A stretch of 64,000 nt of DNA from Elymus sibiricus (taxonomy: Eukaryota > Streptophyta > Magnoliopsida > Poales > Poaceae): positions 281,779,166 to 281,843,165 of the forward strand of contig CM077666.1 in assembly GCA_039707655.1 (NCBI GenBank), written 5' to 3'. Made by a program: the position numbers and the translations under genes. This document shows, in pieces, positions 45,146 to 57,900 of the stretch. Below the pieces are notes generated by a model. The model saw only the letters and a program-made list of their open reading frames with translations, made no database searches and was not told the origin of the DNA. How positions within the stretch are numbered: position 1 is the stretch's first letter; each line of letters begins with the position of its first letter.

Positions 45146-46365
45146 CGATGATCTATGTACGTGCATCGTCACATGAGTCGATAATATGCAACATCATATA
45201 TAGTTGAGCAACAGAAGGAGACAGAGTTAGCAGAAATAGAAGCAACATATCATAAGCATAAATAACAAAGTTCATCATACCCAAACTACCCTAACTAGAG
45301 TGATCTTTGCTAGTTGAGGAGGATGGTTTAATTACATCACAAAGTTTCGTCGTGCATAACTCAAAGTTTTGTCATAGAGAAAGTAGTGACTAAACAGACA
45401 CATTGTCATATATCGTCAATCACTCCAACATGTCCTTCCATCCTTCCAAATCTGGGAGGAAGGACCCGAGTGAAGTGAAAGGCTTCAGGTCGAGATGCTG
45501 AGCGGCTAAGCGTGTTCGGACGTCTTCCCGTGACATTTGCCCTTCTTCATAGAACATCCCTATTTTTTCGACGACCTCCTTCATGATGACTTGGGCAAGT
45601 TCACGCTGGATGTGATAGAACTCAGCTCGGAGTCGATGATCCGGTACATATCCTAGTTTCTTTGCCCATTGCAGAATATCACCATCGCCGGATTTAGGTG
45701 ACATGCGAAGGTTCTGGCAATCCCGTCTATACTCCAGCATGTGGTGGAGGACATAGAATCCATCACTGAGAGTACCTCTCGGTTACTGGATGCAGCAGAA
45801 GTCGATCTTATGGCTAAAGCAGGGCACGCTCTTCCTTGTCTTCTTGACCATGATCTCTCCACCCCATTGGCCGTAGCTTAAGATAGCACTGTCGAGAATA
45901 GCCTTGATGTGGGTGTAATCCTTTTTCTTTATGTTCTTCGACGAGTCCAAGTAAAGAGCGTGGGAGAATCGGGGGTAAAGAATGAGGAGGACGGCGCGCC
46001 CCTCGCTGCTCAAAATAAGAACACCTCAAATTAGCCTCCACACGTGCAAATGAATGATTGAAATCGAATGAAGGATATCCATGGATGACTTACATGGGAT
46101 GATAAGGCAGGAGAATTGAGTCCTTGTCCTTATTGGCGACCATGAAATCGGCGATGTAGTTCCTCGCATATTCATGATGCTTTGTGCAGACTGCCAAGAA
46201 GCCCTCGTGCATAATATACGGGTTAGTGACACAGATATAAGATATTTGCTCGTGCCTGATGATGTTGTTCATGTACATGGCATACAGGCGGACGAACATA
46301 AAATCCAGCCTTGTCATTTGAAACATGTCGAAGATGTAATCAAATCGAAGAAAGAACTTATCTGC

Positions 46366-46754
46366 AGGTCAAAACCCTCCGTATAGCAGAAGATGGGCAC
46401 CGGAGGGCAGCTAGGGGGCCCACAAGCCACAGGGGGGCGCCCTGGGGGGTAGGGCGCGCCCACCAGGCTTGTGGCCTCCTGGTGGGTCCCCTCTAGTATT
46501 TCTTTTGCCCAATATTTTTTATATATTCCAAAATAATTCTCCGTAACTTTTCAGAACTTTTGGAGTTGTGCAGAATAGGTCTCTCATATTTGCTCCTTTC
46601 CCAGTCCAGAATTCCAGCTGTCGGCATTCTCCCTCTTCATGTAAACCTTGTAAAATAAGAGAGAAAAGGCATAAGTATTGTACCATAACGTGTAATAACA
46701 GCCCATAATGCATTAAATATCAATATAAAAGCATGATGCAAAATGGACGTATCA
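46366..46754 (-). repeat. Truncated 3' LTR of the Athila-lineage element
   Basis: It matches 55033-55417 of the 5' LTR, from CAGGTCAAAACCCTCC to ATGGACGTATCA. Hand alignment gives about 25-30 substitutions and a few indels over roughly 385 bp, several in a GC-rich palindromic stretch. Confidence 0.88.
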
Positions 46755-46768
46755 ACTCCCCCAAGCTT
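46755..46768 (-). other. Polypurine tract
   Basis: The minus strand reads AAGCTTGGGGGAGT directly before TGATACGTCC of the truncated 3' LTR. It is identical to the tract at 40759-40772. Confidence 0.88.
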
Positions 46769-48472
46769 AGACCTCGTTTGTCCTCAAGCGAAAGCCGAAA
46801 TCGATAAATACGTCCACATGTTTAGAGATAGAAGTGTCGATAAAATAAAATACGGACATGAGAGCATCATGATCATCTTTAGAACAGCAATACCTATTGA
46901 TATATAATTTCTTATACTAGAGTAACAATTCATTCACAACATGAAGTATGAATCAAGAACTCTATTGAGAACCAACAAACTATGATCTCAGTCATTGAAG
47001 CAATTGCAATTTATCATAACGTCGGAAAGAGTCAATATAAGATCTTGTAAAGCAAATCCACATACTCAATCATCTTTTAGTCTTTCATAATTGCTAACAC
47101 TCACGCGGTACTTATGTGGTCAAAGCTTTAATTGGACATAGAGAAAGATAGGGGCTTATAGTTTTGCCTCCCAACTATTTACCTCAAGGGTAATGTCAAC
47201 AGAAATAGCTCATGATCACCCACATCTGAGTGGATATATGTGTCTAGATCATTCCCCAACACATGACGCTTGCCAAGAGAGAAAGGCAAAATAAAGGAAG
47301 TGGTGAAGATCACCACAACTCTTGCATAAAGGTAAGTACTAGAAGGTAAAAGTAACGGATAGGCCCTTCGCAGAGGGAAGCAGAGGTTGTCATGCGCTTT
47401 TATAGTTGGATGCGCAAACTCTTAATGCAAAAGAACGTCATTTTATATTGCCGCTTGTGATAAAGAACTTTATTATGCAGTCTGTCACTTTTATTTCTTC
47501 CATATCACAAGTTCGTATAAAGTTTATTTTCCTCACACTAATAGATCATACATATTTAGAGAGCAATTTTTGTTGCTTGCACCGATGACAACTTACTTGA
47601 AGGATCTTACTCAATCCATGGGTAGGTATGGTGGACTCTCATGGCAAAACTGGTTTAAGGGTGTTTGGATGCACAAGTAGTATCTCTACTTGGTGCGGAA
47701 GTTTTGGCTGATATGGGGTGGAAGCAAGCGTCACATGTTAAAGGATCTATAACCATATAACTTCTATTCGGAAATAAGCAAACATAACCCATTATGTTGT
47801 CTTCCTTATCCAACATCAACTTCTTAGCATATAATATTTTAATGAGTGCTCACAATCATAAAAGATGTCCAAGATAATATATTTATATGTGAACCTATCT
47901 TTCTTTATTACTTCCTTTTAATTGCAACAATGACCAATCGCTATGTTTGTCAACTCACAACAAATTTCAATCGACATACTTCTTATATGTGAACTCATCA
48001 CTCCCCATAAGATTATCATATATACTCTTTGCTTTTATTCTATACTTCTTTCTCTTTCTTTTTCTCAAGATCATAGCAAGCAAGCAAAGCCCTCAACTCA
48101 AAACTACTTTTTATTGTATAACTCTCGGACTCACTTACATAAGGGGAACATAAAGCAAAACTCAAAACTAGATCACACTAAAAACTTTATTCTACTAGAT
48201 CAAGATATAACGAAAAGGATCGAACTAAGAAAAACGATAAAAGTAAAAGATGTGATGGTGATACGATACCGGGGCACCTCCCCCAAGCTTGGCACAAGCC
48301 AAGGGATGTGCCCATACCCATGTGTTTAGTTGTCTTTCTTCGGAGGTGGTGATGTTGGAGAAGAATCTTTAAGCTTGTTCAGTTTCCTCTTAAGCATAAA
48401 ATTATGTTCCCTCAGATTGTCAACTTCCTGCTCGAGCTTCAATATCCTTTGACATAATTCTTGCTTGCTTTC
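46769..48472 (-). other. Untranslated 3' region of the Athila-lineage element
   Basis: AT-rich, no convincing ORF. It begins next to the polypurine tract with the plus-strand CTTAGACCTCGTTTGTCCTCAAG, the same arrangement as at 40773 in the other Athila-type piece. Confidence 0.5.
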
Positions 48473-48727
48473 CTATAGAAAATGAGAAGGGATAAATAGA
48501 ACCTTGGGTTTTCTCCTTGTGTTTGGGAGGTTCGATTTCCTGAACTCCACGTGCATATCTCCTGGTTGAGGCAGGGGGATCTCTTCTTCATCCAAGCTTT
48601 CTTCCTCATACTTGCCTTCTTGTTCCTCCTTCGAGAACAATCCATAAGGATCAAAGTCCCCATAGAGCTTGGGATTGGCAAGATAATATGATACATAGCT
48701 CTCCCCATCGGAATCTTGGGACGACAT
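48473..48727 (-). CDS. Small acidic ORF downstream of pol, 84 codons
   Basis: It starts MSSQDSDGESYVSYYLANP and contains a run of glutamates (EEESLDEEEIPLP). It lies between integrase and the polypurine tract, where Athila-lineage elements often carry short accessory ORFs or env-like remnants. No membrane segment is visible. Beyond its stop the same strand encodes a heptad-like string (LKLEQEVDNLREHN) near 48430, so the original ORF may have been longer. Function unknown. Confidence 0.4.
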   Translation of the reverse strand: MSSQDSDGESYVSYYLANPKLYGDFDPYGLFSKEEQEGKYEEESLDEEEIPLPQPGDMHVEFRKSNLPNTRRKPKVLFIPSHFL

Positions 48728-48859
48728 ACTGCTCTAAATCTGCTGCAGAAACAGCTCAAAACGAAAACAGGAGGTATTGTCATGATACGAATGTCCAAAC
48801 CTTCGGGAGATTATATAATGAATTTTTACTGACCTAAAGGAGTATACCATAAGAAAACG

Positions 48860-49136
48860 GAGTCCGAATAGTACACGGGGTGGCCACAAGCCACAGGGGC
48901 GCACCCAGGGGGGTAGGGCGCGCCCCCTGGCTTGTCGCCTCCTCGTGCACTTTTCGGACTACTTTAAATTTTCCTAATTTATTAAATAATCCAAAACGGA
49001 GAAAAATTGCTATTGGAAAAGTTTTGGAGTCGGTTTGCTTACGGTACCACGTACCTATTCCTTTTCGGAGTATGAAACGTGCTGGTAGGTCTCCCTAATG
49101 TACTCCTCCGGAGTTATGGTATTGATAATATTGGTT
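48860..49136. other. GC-rich palindromic block after pol
   Basis: 48870-48955 has GCCACAAGCCACAGGGGCGC and the inverted GGGGCGCGCCCCCTGG/CTTGTCGCC halves. The same style of block appears in the LTRs at 46410-46480 and 55080-55150 and in 63640-63715, so it is a recurring stem-forming motif in these elements. Confidence 0.55.
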
Positions 49137-52100
49137 TCAACATTTATGGGAGTACCTGAGATAGTTGATTCTTTGCCCGTCTACCACCTTCGGATTTGTG
49201 CCTTCGGCATTGTTGATCTTGATGGCACCGGAACGATACACTTCCTCGATAATGTAAGGCCCTTCCCATTTAGAGAGAAGTTTTCCTACAAAAAATCTTA
49301 AACGAGAATTGTATAGCAAGACATGGTCACCTACATTGAATTCACGCTTTTGTATCCTTTTATCATGCCATCTCTTAACTTTTTCTTTAAACAACTTGGC
49401 ATTCTCATAGGCCTGGGTTTTCCATTCATCAAGTGAGCTAATGTCAAATAACCTCTTCTCAGTAGCAAGTTTGAAATCATAGTTGAGCTCTTTAATTGCC
49501 CAATAAGCTTTATGTTCTAGTTCAAGTGGTAAGTGACATGCTTTACCATAAACCATTTTATACGGAGACATACCCATAGGGTTTTTGTAAGCAGTTCTAT
49601 AAGCCCATAATGCATCATCAAGTTTCTTAGACCAATTCTTTCTAGATCTATTAACAGTCTTTTGTAAGATCAATTTAATTTATCTATTGCTTAATTCTAC
49701 TTGACCACTAGACTAAGGATGATATGGAGATGCAATTCTATGATTAACATCATACTTAGCAAGCAATTTACGGAAAGCACCATGAATAAAGTGTGAACCA
49801 CCATCAGTCATTAAATATCTAGGGACTCCAAATCAAGGGAAAATAACTTTTTTAAGCATTTTAATAGAAGTGTTATTATCAACACTACTAGTTGGAATAG
49901 CTTCTACCCACTTAGTAACATAATCAACAACAACTAGAATATGGGCATACCCGTTGGATTTTGGAAAAGGTCCCATATAATCAAAACCCCAAACATCAAA
50001 TGGTTCAATAACAAGAGAGTAATTCATAGGCATTTCCTAGCATCTACTAATATTACCAATTCTTTGACATTCATCACAAGACAAGACAAACTTACGAGCA
50101 TCCTTGAAGAGAGTAGGCTAATAAAAACTAGATTGTAATACCTTGTGTGCAGTTCTATCTCCAGCGTGGTGTCCTCCGTAGGCCTCGGAGTGACACTTGT
50201 GTAGGATCTATTCCTGTTCATGCTCAGGTACACAACGTCTAATAACACCATCTACTCCTTCTTTATAAAGGTGTGGATCATCCCAAAAGTAATGTCTTAA
50301 ATCATAGAAGAACTTTTTCTTTTGTTGGTATGTGAAACTAGGTGGTATAAATTTAGCAACATTGTAATTAGCATAATCAGCATACCATGGAGCATTACGT
50401 GAAGCATTTATGACAGCAAATTGTTCATCAGGAAAGCTATCATCAATAGGTAGTGGGTCATCAAGAACATTTTCTAACATAGACAAGTTGTCTGCCATGG
50501 GGTTCTCAGCACCCTTTATATCAATAATATGCAAATCAAATTCTTGTAGCAGAAGAACCCATCTAATAAGTCTAGGTTTAGCATCTTTCTTTTCCATAAA
50601 ATATTTAATAGCAGCATGATCAGTGTGAATAGTTACTTTGGAATCAACAATATAAGGTCTGAACTTATCACAAGCAAACACAACTGCTAAAAATTCTTTT
50701 TCAGTTGTAGCATAGTTTCTTCGAGCACTGTCTAGAGTTTTACTAGCATAATGGATAACATTTAATTTCTTACCAACTCTTTGTCCTAGAACAGCACCAA
50801 CAGCATAATCACTAGCATCTCACATAATTTCAAAGGGTAGGTTCCAATCAGGTGGTTGAACAACAGGTGCAGTGATCAAGGCTTTCTTAAGAATTTCAAA
50901 TGCTTCTACACAATCATCATCAAAAACGAATGGAACATCTTTTTGCAAGAGATTAGTGAGAGGCCTAGAAATTTTAGAGAAGTCTTTAATAAATCTCCTA
51001 TAGAAAGCAGCATGACCAAGGAAACTTCTTATACCTTTGATATCCGTGGGACACGACATTTTTTCAATAGCATCAACTTTAGCTTTATCAACTTCAATAC
51101 CTCTTTCGGAGATTTTGTTCCCCAAGACAATACCTTCATTAACAATAAAGTGGCACTTTTCCCAATTCAAGACAAAATTAGTTTCTTCGCATCTCTGCAA
51201 AACTCGATCAAGGTTGCTCAAGCAATCATCAAAAGAAGTTCCGTAAACGGAGAAATCATCCATGAATACCTCAACAATCTTTTCACAAAAGTCAGAGAAT
51301 ATAGCAGTCATACATCTTTGAAAGGTAGCAGGTGCATTGCATAAACGAAAAGGCATATGTCTATAAGCAAAGGTATCAAAAGGACAAGTAAAAGTGGTCT
51401 TCTCTTGGTCCTCTTTTGACCCAGGTATTTGAGAAAAACCAGAATAACCATCTAGAAAGCAAAAGTGTGTGTGTGTTTGGATAGTCTTTCTAGCATTTGA
51501 TCAATAAAAGGTAGAGGGTAATGATCTTTCCTAGTAGCTTTATTTAATTTCCTAAAATCAATTACCATTCTATATCATGTAACAATTCTTTGTGGGATCA
51601 ATTCATTTTTATCATTAGGAACAACAGTAATACCTCCCTTCTTAGGGACACAATGAACGGGACTAACCCATCTACTATCAGCAATAGGATAAATTATACC
51701 TGCCTCCAGAAGCTTTAATATTTCATTTCTTATCACTTCTTTCATTTTAGGATTCAACCGTCATTGGTGATCAACAACTGGTTTAGCATCAGGCTCCATA
51801 TTAATTTTATGCTGACATAGAGTGGGACTAATGCCCTTAAAATCATCAAGAGTATATCCAATAGCAGCACAGTGCTTCTTCAGAGTTTTCAATAACCTCT
51901 TTTCTTCATGCTCTGAAAGGTTAGCACTAATAATAACAGGATATATCTTCTTTTCATCAAGATAGGCATATTTTAGAGTATCCGGTAATTGTTTAAGCTC
52001 AAACAAGGGATCACCATTGGGTGGAGGAGGATCCCCAAGTATTTCAACAGGCAGGTTGTGTTTAAAAATAGGATGCTGATCAAAGAAAATCTTATCTATT

Positions 52101-53788
52101 TCATTCCTTTCATTCATATGCATATCATTTTCATGGTCTAGCAAATATTGTTCTAAGGGACCAGTAGGAGGCACAACAATAGAAGCAAGACAAACAATTT
52201 CATCCTTACTAGGCAATTCTTTATCATGGGGTTGTCTATGAAATTTAGAGAAATTAAACTCATGGGACACATCCCCAAAATTTACAGTAACAGTTTCTTT
52301 CTCACAATCTATCTTCACATTAACAGTATTCAAGAAAGGTCTACCAAATATAATGGGACAAAAATCATCTTGTGGGGAACCAAGAACAAGAAAATCAGTA
52401 GGATATTTTATTTTCCCACACAAGACTTCAACATCTCTAACAATCCCAACTGGTGCTATAGTGTCTCTATTAGCAGGCTTAATGGTAACATCAATATCTT
52501 CTAACTCAGCTGGTGCAATATCATTCATAATTTCTTGATATAAGGTAAAGGGAATTGCACTCACACTAGCACCCACATCACATAAGCCATGATAACAATG
52601 ATCTCCTATTTTAACAGAAACAACAGGCATGCCAACAATAGATCTATATTTATCTTTAGTATCAGGTCTAGCAATTCTAGCAGCTTCATCACAGAAATGA
52701 ATAACATGCCCATCAATATTATCAACCAAGAGATCTTTAACCATAGCAATACTAGGTTCAACTTTGATTTGTTTAGGGGGTGTAGGTGTTCTAGTATAAC
52801 TCTTATGAACCACAGTTGAAGCTTTAGCATGTTCCTTTATTCTAACAGGGAAAGGTGGTTTCTCAATATAAGCAGCAGGAATAATAGGATCAACATTATA
52901 AATAATAGTTTCTTCCTCAACTTTAATAGGTTCAACTACTTTCACTTCAATGGGTGGATGATATTTAAACCACTTCTCCTTAGGGAGATCAACATGAGCA
53001 GCAAAAGATTCACATAAAGAAGCTACTATCTCAGAGTCAAGTCCATATTTAGTGCGAAATTCACGAAAAGCATCGATGGCTATAAATGATTTAACACAAT
53101 CAAACTTAAGGTTTATACCTGACTCCTTGCCTTTGTCGAGTTTCCAATCTTTAGAGTTGCATTTAATTCTTTCCAATAAATCCCATTTGAATTCAATATC
53201 TTTGTTCATAAAGGAACTAGTACAAGAAGTATTGAGCATGGATTGATCATTACGGGAAAGCCGAGCATAAAAATTCTGAATAATAATTTCTCTTGGGAGC
53301 TCATGATTGGGGCATGAATATAACATGGACTTAAGCCTCACCCAAGCTTGAGCGATACTTTCTCCTTCACGAGGCCAAAAATGATAAATATAATTCTGAT
53401 CACGATGAACCAGATGCATAGGATAAAACTTCTGATGAAATTCCAATTTCAATCGGTTGTAGTTCCATGATCCAATATCATCACATAGCCTATACCATGT
53501 CAATGCCTTCTCCTTCAAAGATAAAGGAAAGACCTTCTTCTTGACATCATCCTCGGGCAAACCTACAAGCTTAAATAATCCACAAACTTCATCCACATAG
53601 ATTAGATGCAAATCAGGATGTAGTGTTCCATCTCCTGCATAAGGATTAGCTAGCAGTTTCTCTATCATACCTGAAGGAATTTCATAATAAATATTTTTAG
53701 TAGGTTCAGTAGGTTGAGGAGAAACTCTTTGTGCTTCCGATCAAGGTGAAGATACCCCGAACAAGCCCCTCAAAGGATTATTATCCAT
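49137..53788 (-). pseudogene. Athila-lineage gag-pol, heavily broken
   Basis: The ATG at 53788 (MDNNPLRGLFG) is followed by TGA at 53743-53741, then a long open stretch (53668-51761). This has the gag region (KEKALTWYRL, FYPMHLVHRDQ) and a protease with CDVGASVSAIP in place of D-S/T-G. TGA 51763-51761 and TGA 51577-51575 precede the RT. In the RT a (GT)n run at 51465-51477 has slipped and shifts the frame just before DGYSGFSQI. RT resumes with the MPFRLCNAPATF and FMDDFSVYG motifs (51356 on), stops at TGA 50822-50820, then RNase H ([13 protein letters not shown]), the integrase zinc region with several stops, the core ([14 protein letters not shown]) and the integrase C-terminus (49673-49137). 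No intact domain set remains. Confidence 0.9.
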
Positions 53789-53866
53789 AATAACAAGTGA
53801 CAGTAAATTTCAGCACACTATATAAATTTTTCCTTACCGAATTCCACTCACTAAAGGCGCTTCACT

Positions 53867-53883
53867 CCCTGGCAACAGTGCCA
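53867..53883 (-). other. Primer binding site (tRNA-Asp type)
   Basis: The minus strand reads TGGCACTGTTGCCAGGG, 11 bases inside the 5' LTR. It is two changes from the Athila TGGCGCCGTTGCCAGGG form. Confidence 0.85.
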
Positions 53884-53894
53884 GAAAAGAGTCT

Positions 53895-55417
53895 TGATGA
53901 CCCACAAGTATAGGGGATCTATTGTAGTCCTTTCGATAAGTAAGAGTGTCGAACCCAACGAGGAGCAGAAGGAAATGACAAGCGGTTTTCAGTAAGGTAT
54001 TCTCTGCAAGCACTGAAATTATCGGTAACAGATAGTTTTGTGATAAGATAATTCGTAATGGATAGCAAGTAACAAATGTAGCAAAGGTGCAGCAAGGTGG
54101 CCCAATCCTTTTTGTAGCAAAGGACAAGCCTGGACAAACTCTTATATAAAGCAAAGCGCTCCCGAGGACACATAGGAATTTCTGTCAAGCTAGTTTTCAT
54201 CATGCTCATATGATTCGCGTTTGTTACTTTGATAATTTGATATGTGGGTGGACCGGTGCTTGGGTGCTGCCCTTACTTGGACAAGCCTCCCACTTATGAT
54301 TAACCTCTCTTGCAAGCATCCGCAACTACGAAAGAAGAATTAAGATAAATCTAACCATAGCATGAAACATATGGATCCAAATCAGCCCCTTACGAAGCAA
54401 CGCATAAACTAGGGTTTAAGCTTTTGTCACTCTAGCAACCCATCATCTACTTATTACTTTCCAATGCCTTCCCCTAGGCCCAAATAATGGTGAAGTGGCA
54501 TGTAGTCGATGTTCACATAACACCACTAGAGGAGAGACAACATACATCTCATCAAAATATCGAATGAATACCAAATTCACATGATTACTTATAACAAGAC
54601 TTATCCCATGTCCTCAGGAACAAACGTAACTACTCACAAAGCATATTCATGCTCATAATCAGAGGAGTATTAATTATCATTAAGGATCTAAACATATGAT
54701 CTTCCCCCAAGTAAACCAACTAGCATCAAATACAAGGAGTAATCAACACTACTAGCAACCCACAGGTACCAATCTGAGGTTTTGAGACAAAGATCGGATA
54801 CAAGAGATGAACTAGGGTTTGGAGAGGAGATGGTGCTGGTGAAGATGTTGATGGAGATTGACCCCCTCTCGATGAGAGGATCGTTGGTGATGATGATGGC
54901 TTCGATTTCCCCCTCCGAGAGGGAAGTTTCCCTAGCAGAACAGCTCCGCCGGAGCCCTAGATTGGTTCTGCCCAAGTTCCACCTCAAGACGGCAGTGCTT
55001 CATCCCGAAAGATGTCTTATGATTTTTTTACAGGTCAAAACCCTCCATATAGCAGAATGGGCACCGGAGGGCTGCCAGGGGGCCCACAAGCCACAAGGGC
55101 GCGCCCTGGGGGTAGGGCACGCCCCCTAGGCTTGTGGCCTCCTGGTGGGTCCCCTCTGGTACTTCTTTCCCGCAATATTTTTTATATATTACAAAATAAT
55201 TCTCCGTAACTTCTCAGGACTTTTGGAGTTGTGCAGAATAGGCCTCTCATATTTGCTCCTTTTCTAGTCCTGAATTCCAGCTGCCGGCATTCTCCCTCTT
55301 CATGTAAACCTTGTAAAATAAGAGAGAAAAGGCATAAGTATTGTACCATAACATGTAATAATAGCCCATAATGCATTAAATATCAATATAAAAGCATGAT
55401 GCAAAATGGATGTATCC
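53895..55417 (-). repeat. 5' LTR of the Athila-lineage element
   Basis: The plus strand runs from TGATGACCCACAAGTATAGG (53895) to ATGGATGTATCC (55417), where the last base should be A. 1523 bp. It is homologous end to end with the solo LTR 43050-44567. Confidence 0.92.
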
Positions 55418-57900
55418 AGGCGGCATCTGGAGGCGTGTCCTGTGAGGATTGCAGGAAGAGAGACTTCTTGCAATCAGCCTTAAGACGTTCCTCCTCTGGC
55501 AATTCAGGCATCAACTCATCATGCTCAAATCCTGAGTCATACTGCTGAGCCATCAATAATGGGTCGTCATAGCCGCCGGTGCCAGAATTTTTGAGAAACC
55601 GTAGAGGGTTATCATCCTCGTCCATGGCATCATGCACTGCTTCTTTGATGGCGGTGGCATCATCAGCCACTAATGGAGCCTCTTCCTCAAGCCGTCCGCT
55701 ATAACCTGGCATGACATGCGCCGCTAATTGGTTAGGTGGGGTGGTGATGTCCATACCTTGCTGAAGCTGCCTGGTCGTGGGTGTGCTCCCGGCCGTCTCC
55801 AGACGAAGGAGAGTCTTGGGCCACAACAGGACCCAACTCTTGCAATTGCCAAGCCATGACGGGGTCTCATCGTCATCTCCCCCTTGTAGTGTCGGAGGAG
55901 CCAAATTATCATAGCCCACTTTGACACTGGCCACGGAAACCTTGAAGACACCATGGGGCATCGGCCGGCTATGGAACAATTGTTCCTTCGGCTTCACTAT
56001 CATCGCCTTTCCCACGTCCACCTTCTGGCCGCTGATGATGTACAGTATGGTGCACGGGGTTTCGTCGGCCTACAAAGACATGTCTGTGACATGATACATC
56101 CAAAAAGCAACGGAAAGGCGAGATTACACATGTATTGAAGAGAGCCAGTGTGACAAGTAGTTACCGTGAGTGTGTCGAGCTCAGCCAAAGATGAAGCCCC
56201 GCCGAGTGCACCAAAGACGGAGGATGGGCTGCTATGAGCAGGTGCGGGAGCAGGTGCAGGAGCAGGTGCGGTTGAGTGAGCAGGTGCTGGCGGTACAATG
56301 CTAAACAAGCTGCTCCCGACGAAGCTTGGAAGGGGAAAGTCCTTTGCCTCTTTACCTGGATTTTGCTTCTGCCATTCCATGATAGCAGGAATCAAGGCAC
56401 TAAACGAAGATACCATTTCCTCTCTTGCGGTAGCTACCGCAGCTTGGACTGCCTCCCTCACCAACTCAGGTCGTATCGCTTCTTTGGTCTCAGCTGATTT
56501 CTTATCGACCGCAAGTTCAACCTTCTTATCGACTACAATCTCAACCTTCTTATCGACCGCAATCTCAACCTTCTTGTCGATGTTTATTTCGTTTAACCTC
56601 CATCTTTCCTTCCTCTCCTGGGCGTCCTCACGGTAGTAGTGCTTCCATGTGGCACCATCTTCGACGCTGTGCACGCGTCCATACGACGGCCGAGTGTCCA
56701 CCGGGAGTCTTTTCAATACGTTCAAGGCCCGGTTGAAAGGGGTGTCCCACTTGGACCTCACCGACGCCTCAGGCGGGGAGTCACTTTCGGCCGCAATCCT
56801 ATGCTGCTCTTTCTGCAAAAGGAGTGTGGGTCGTTTACAAATTTGACTAAACATGCAGTCGAATTGATCAGAAGCTAAAATTAGGGGGTAAATAAATAAT
56901 TACAAGTAGTCTCATGAACTCCCTCGTGACCGCGTCCATTTCGAAAACCTTGTTGATTGGGTCCCAACGGTACCGAGCCCTGATGACGTCACGCTCCTGC
57001 GGGACAGTGAACTCCGCCAAGGGGTCTGGGATCCACAGACTTTCGCGTTCCGAGTCCTCCTTGTCCCATATGCGCCTCTTCCCGGAGTAACCATGGCTTC
57101 CTAGGTGGTGGTGCCCCATGTTCCTTTCTTGAATCCCCTTCATGTACTCCGACTTTTCTTTGGTAGCTTCGGCAATGCAAGCCGCCTTGAATATTTCGAA
57201 CTGCTCTTCCATAATTGTCGGATTATCCTTTATAATCTCGGAGTAGGGTTACTTTTTGATGATGATCCGATGTTTCACCCTAACTTTCCAGGCGGACAAC
57301 ATGGTGCTAAACTTGCCCATGGCTTTGTTTTTTATCTTCTTCATTGACGGGTCTTTCCACGGTCTAGGATACTTGGATTCATACCGGCCCGGGAACAAGA
57401 AACTCCGGTGCAACTTTGTTAGGAGCAAGTGCTCCATATTCGGTATCTTCCTTAATTTTCCATCATTGATGGTGGCGGTTTCCCGTAGGATGCAGCCTAT
57501 TTGATTGCCGTAGCACATGCGTGCTTCCTCACGCTGTTTTAGCTCGAAATTGCCGGGGTCCACCTCCGTGACCACCAGTCTAGTAGTGCTTAGCTGCTTT
57601 GGGCGTCGTATCCTCTTCGGTTGCGGTTCTGTACCGGCTAAATTGCCAGCATCGGTGCTAGTCTCGATGCCGGTGTCGGTGCCGATGTCAGTGCCGGTGT
57701 CGGTGCCTTTGTCGGTGCCACCCTCGGATGTGACAGGGGGGTACGGCAACTGTTGCTCATCCAGATAGTTAAAATAATTGTTTGCTGCCTCGTAGACATT
57801 GCAATTACCAGAACGCCCTCCTTCATCGTTGTTAGCCATGCTTCCTATGCTTAAGTCTAGTCAATTAATTCTAGATCTAATAAAATGAATAATGACATAA

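Larger units (their letters stand above)
46366..55417 (-). mobile_element. Athila-lineage Ty3/gypsy element, 3' LTR truncated
   Basis: Minus-strand order: 5' LTR (55417-53895), tRNA-Asp-type primer site (53883-53867), gag-pol (53788-49137), 3' non-coding region with a small ORF, polypurine tract (46768-46755), then only the first 389 bp of the 3' LTR (46754-46366). The missing 1.1 kb of LTR and the neighbouring CACTA coding gap suggest one deletion across the 3' junction, so no target duplication remains. LTR sequence resembles RLG_Sabrina, from memory. Confidence 0.9.
45420..57839 (-). pseudogene. CACTA 2 second ORF (Transposase_24/Ulp1-like), interrupted by a retroelement
   Basis: Proximal exons are 57839-56904, 56812-56165 and from 56069 to the insertion at 55417, all phase 0 with GT-AG introns. 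Distal exons are about 46365-46094 and 46004-45420, joined in phase 2. Exon 1 starts MANNDEGGRSG and has an acidic TDTGTD stretch and a region resembling plant En/Spm transposase-associated proteins (ERNMGHHHLGSHGYSGKRR). Exon 2 has an IAVDKKVEI-type tandem of about 8 residues and a proline/alanine tract. The distal part (LDFMFVRLYAMYMNNI, LYPRFSHALYLDSS, SDGFYVLHHM) looks like a C48/Ulp1 fold, but the expected Asp-Cys-Gly is Asp-Gly. Stops: TAA 57251-57249 and TAA 45785-45783. A short coding segment seems deleted at the insertion. Confidence 0.75.

Noticed and set aside
57228..57253. An intron between the two parts of CACTA ORF2 exon 1
   Set aside because: The frame continues unbroken across the region apart from one TAA at 57251-57249, and an intron there would break phase.
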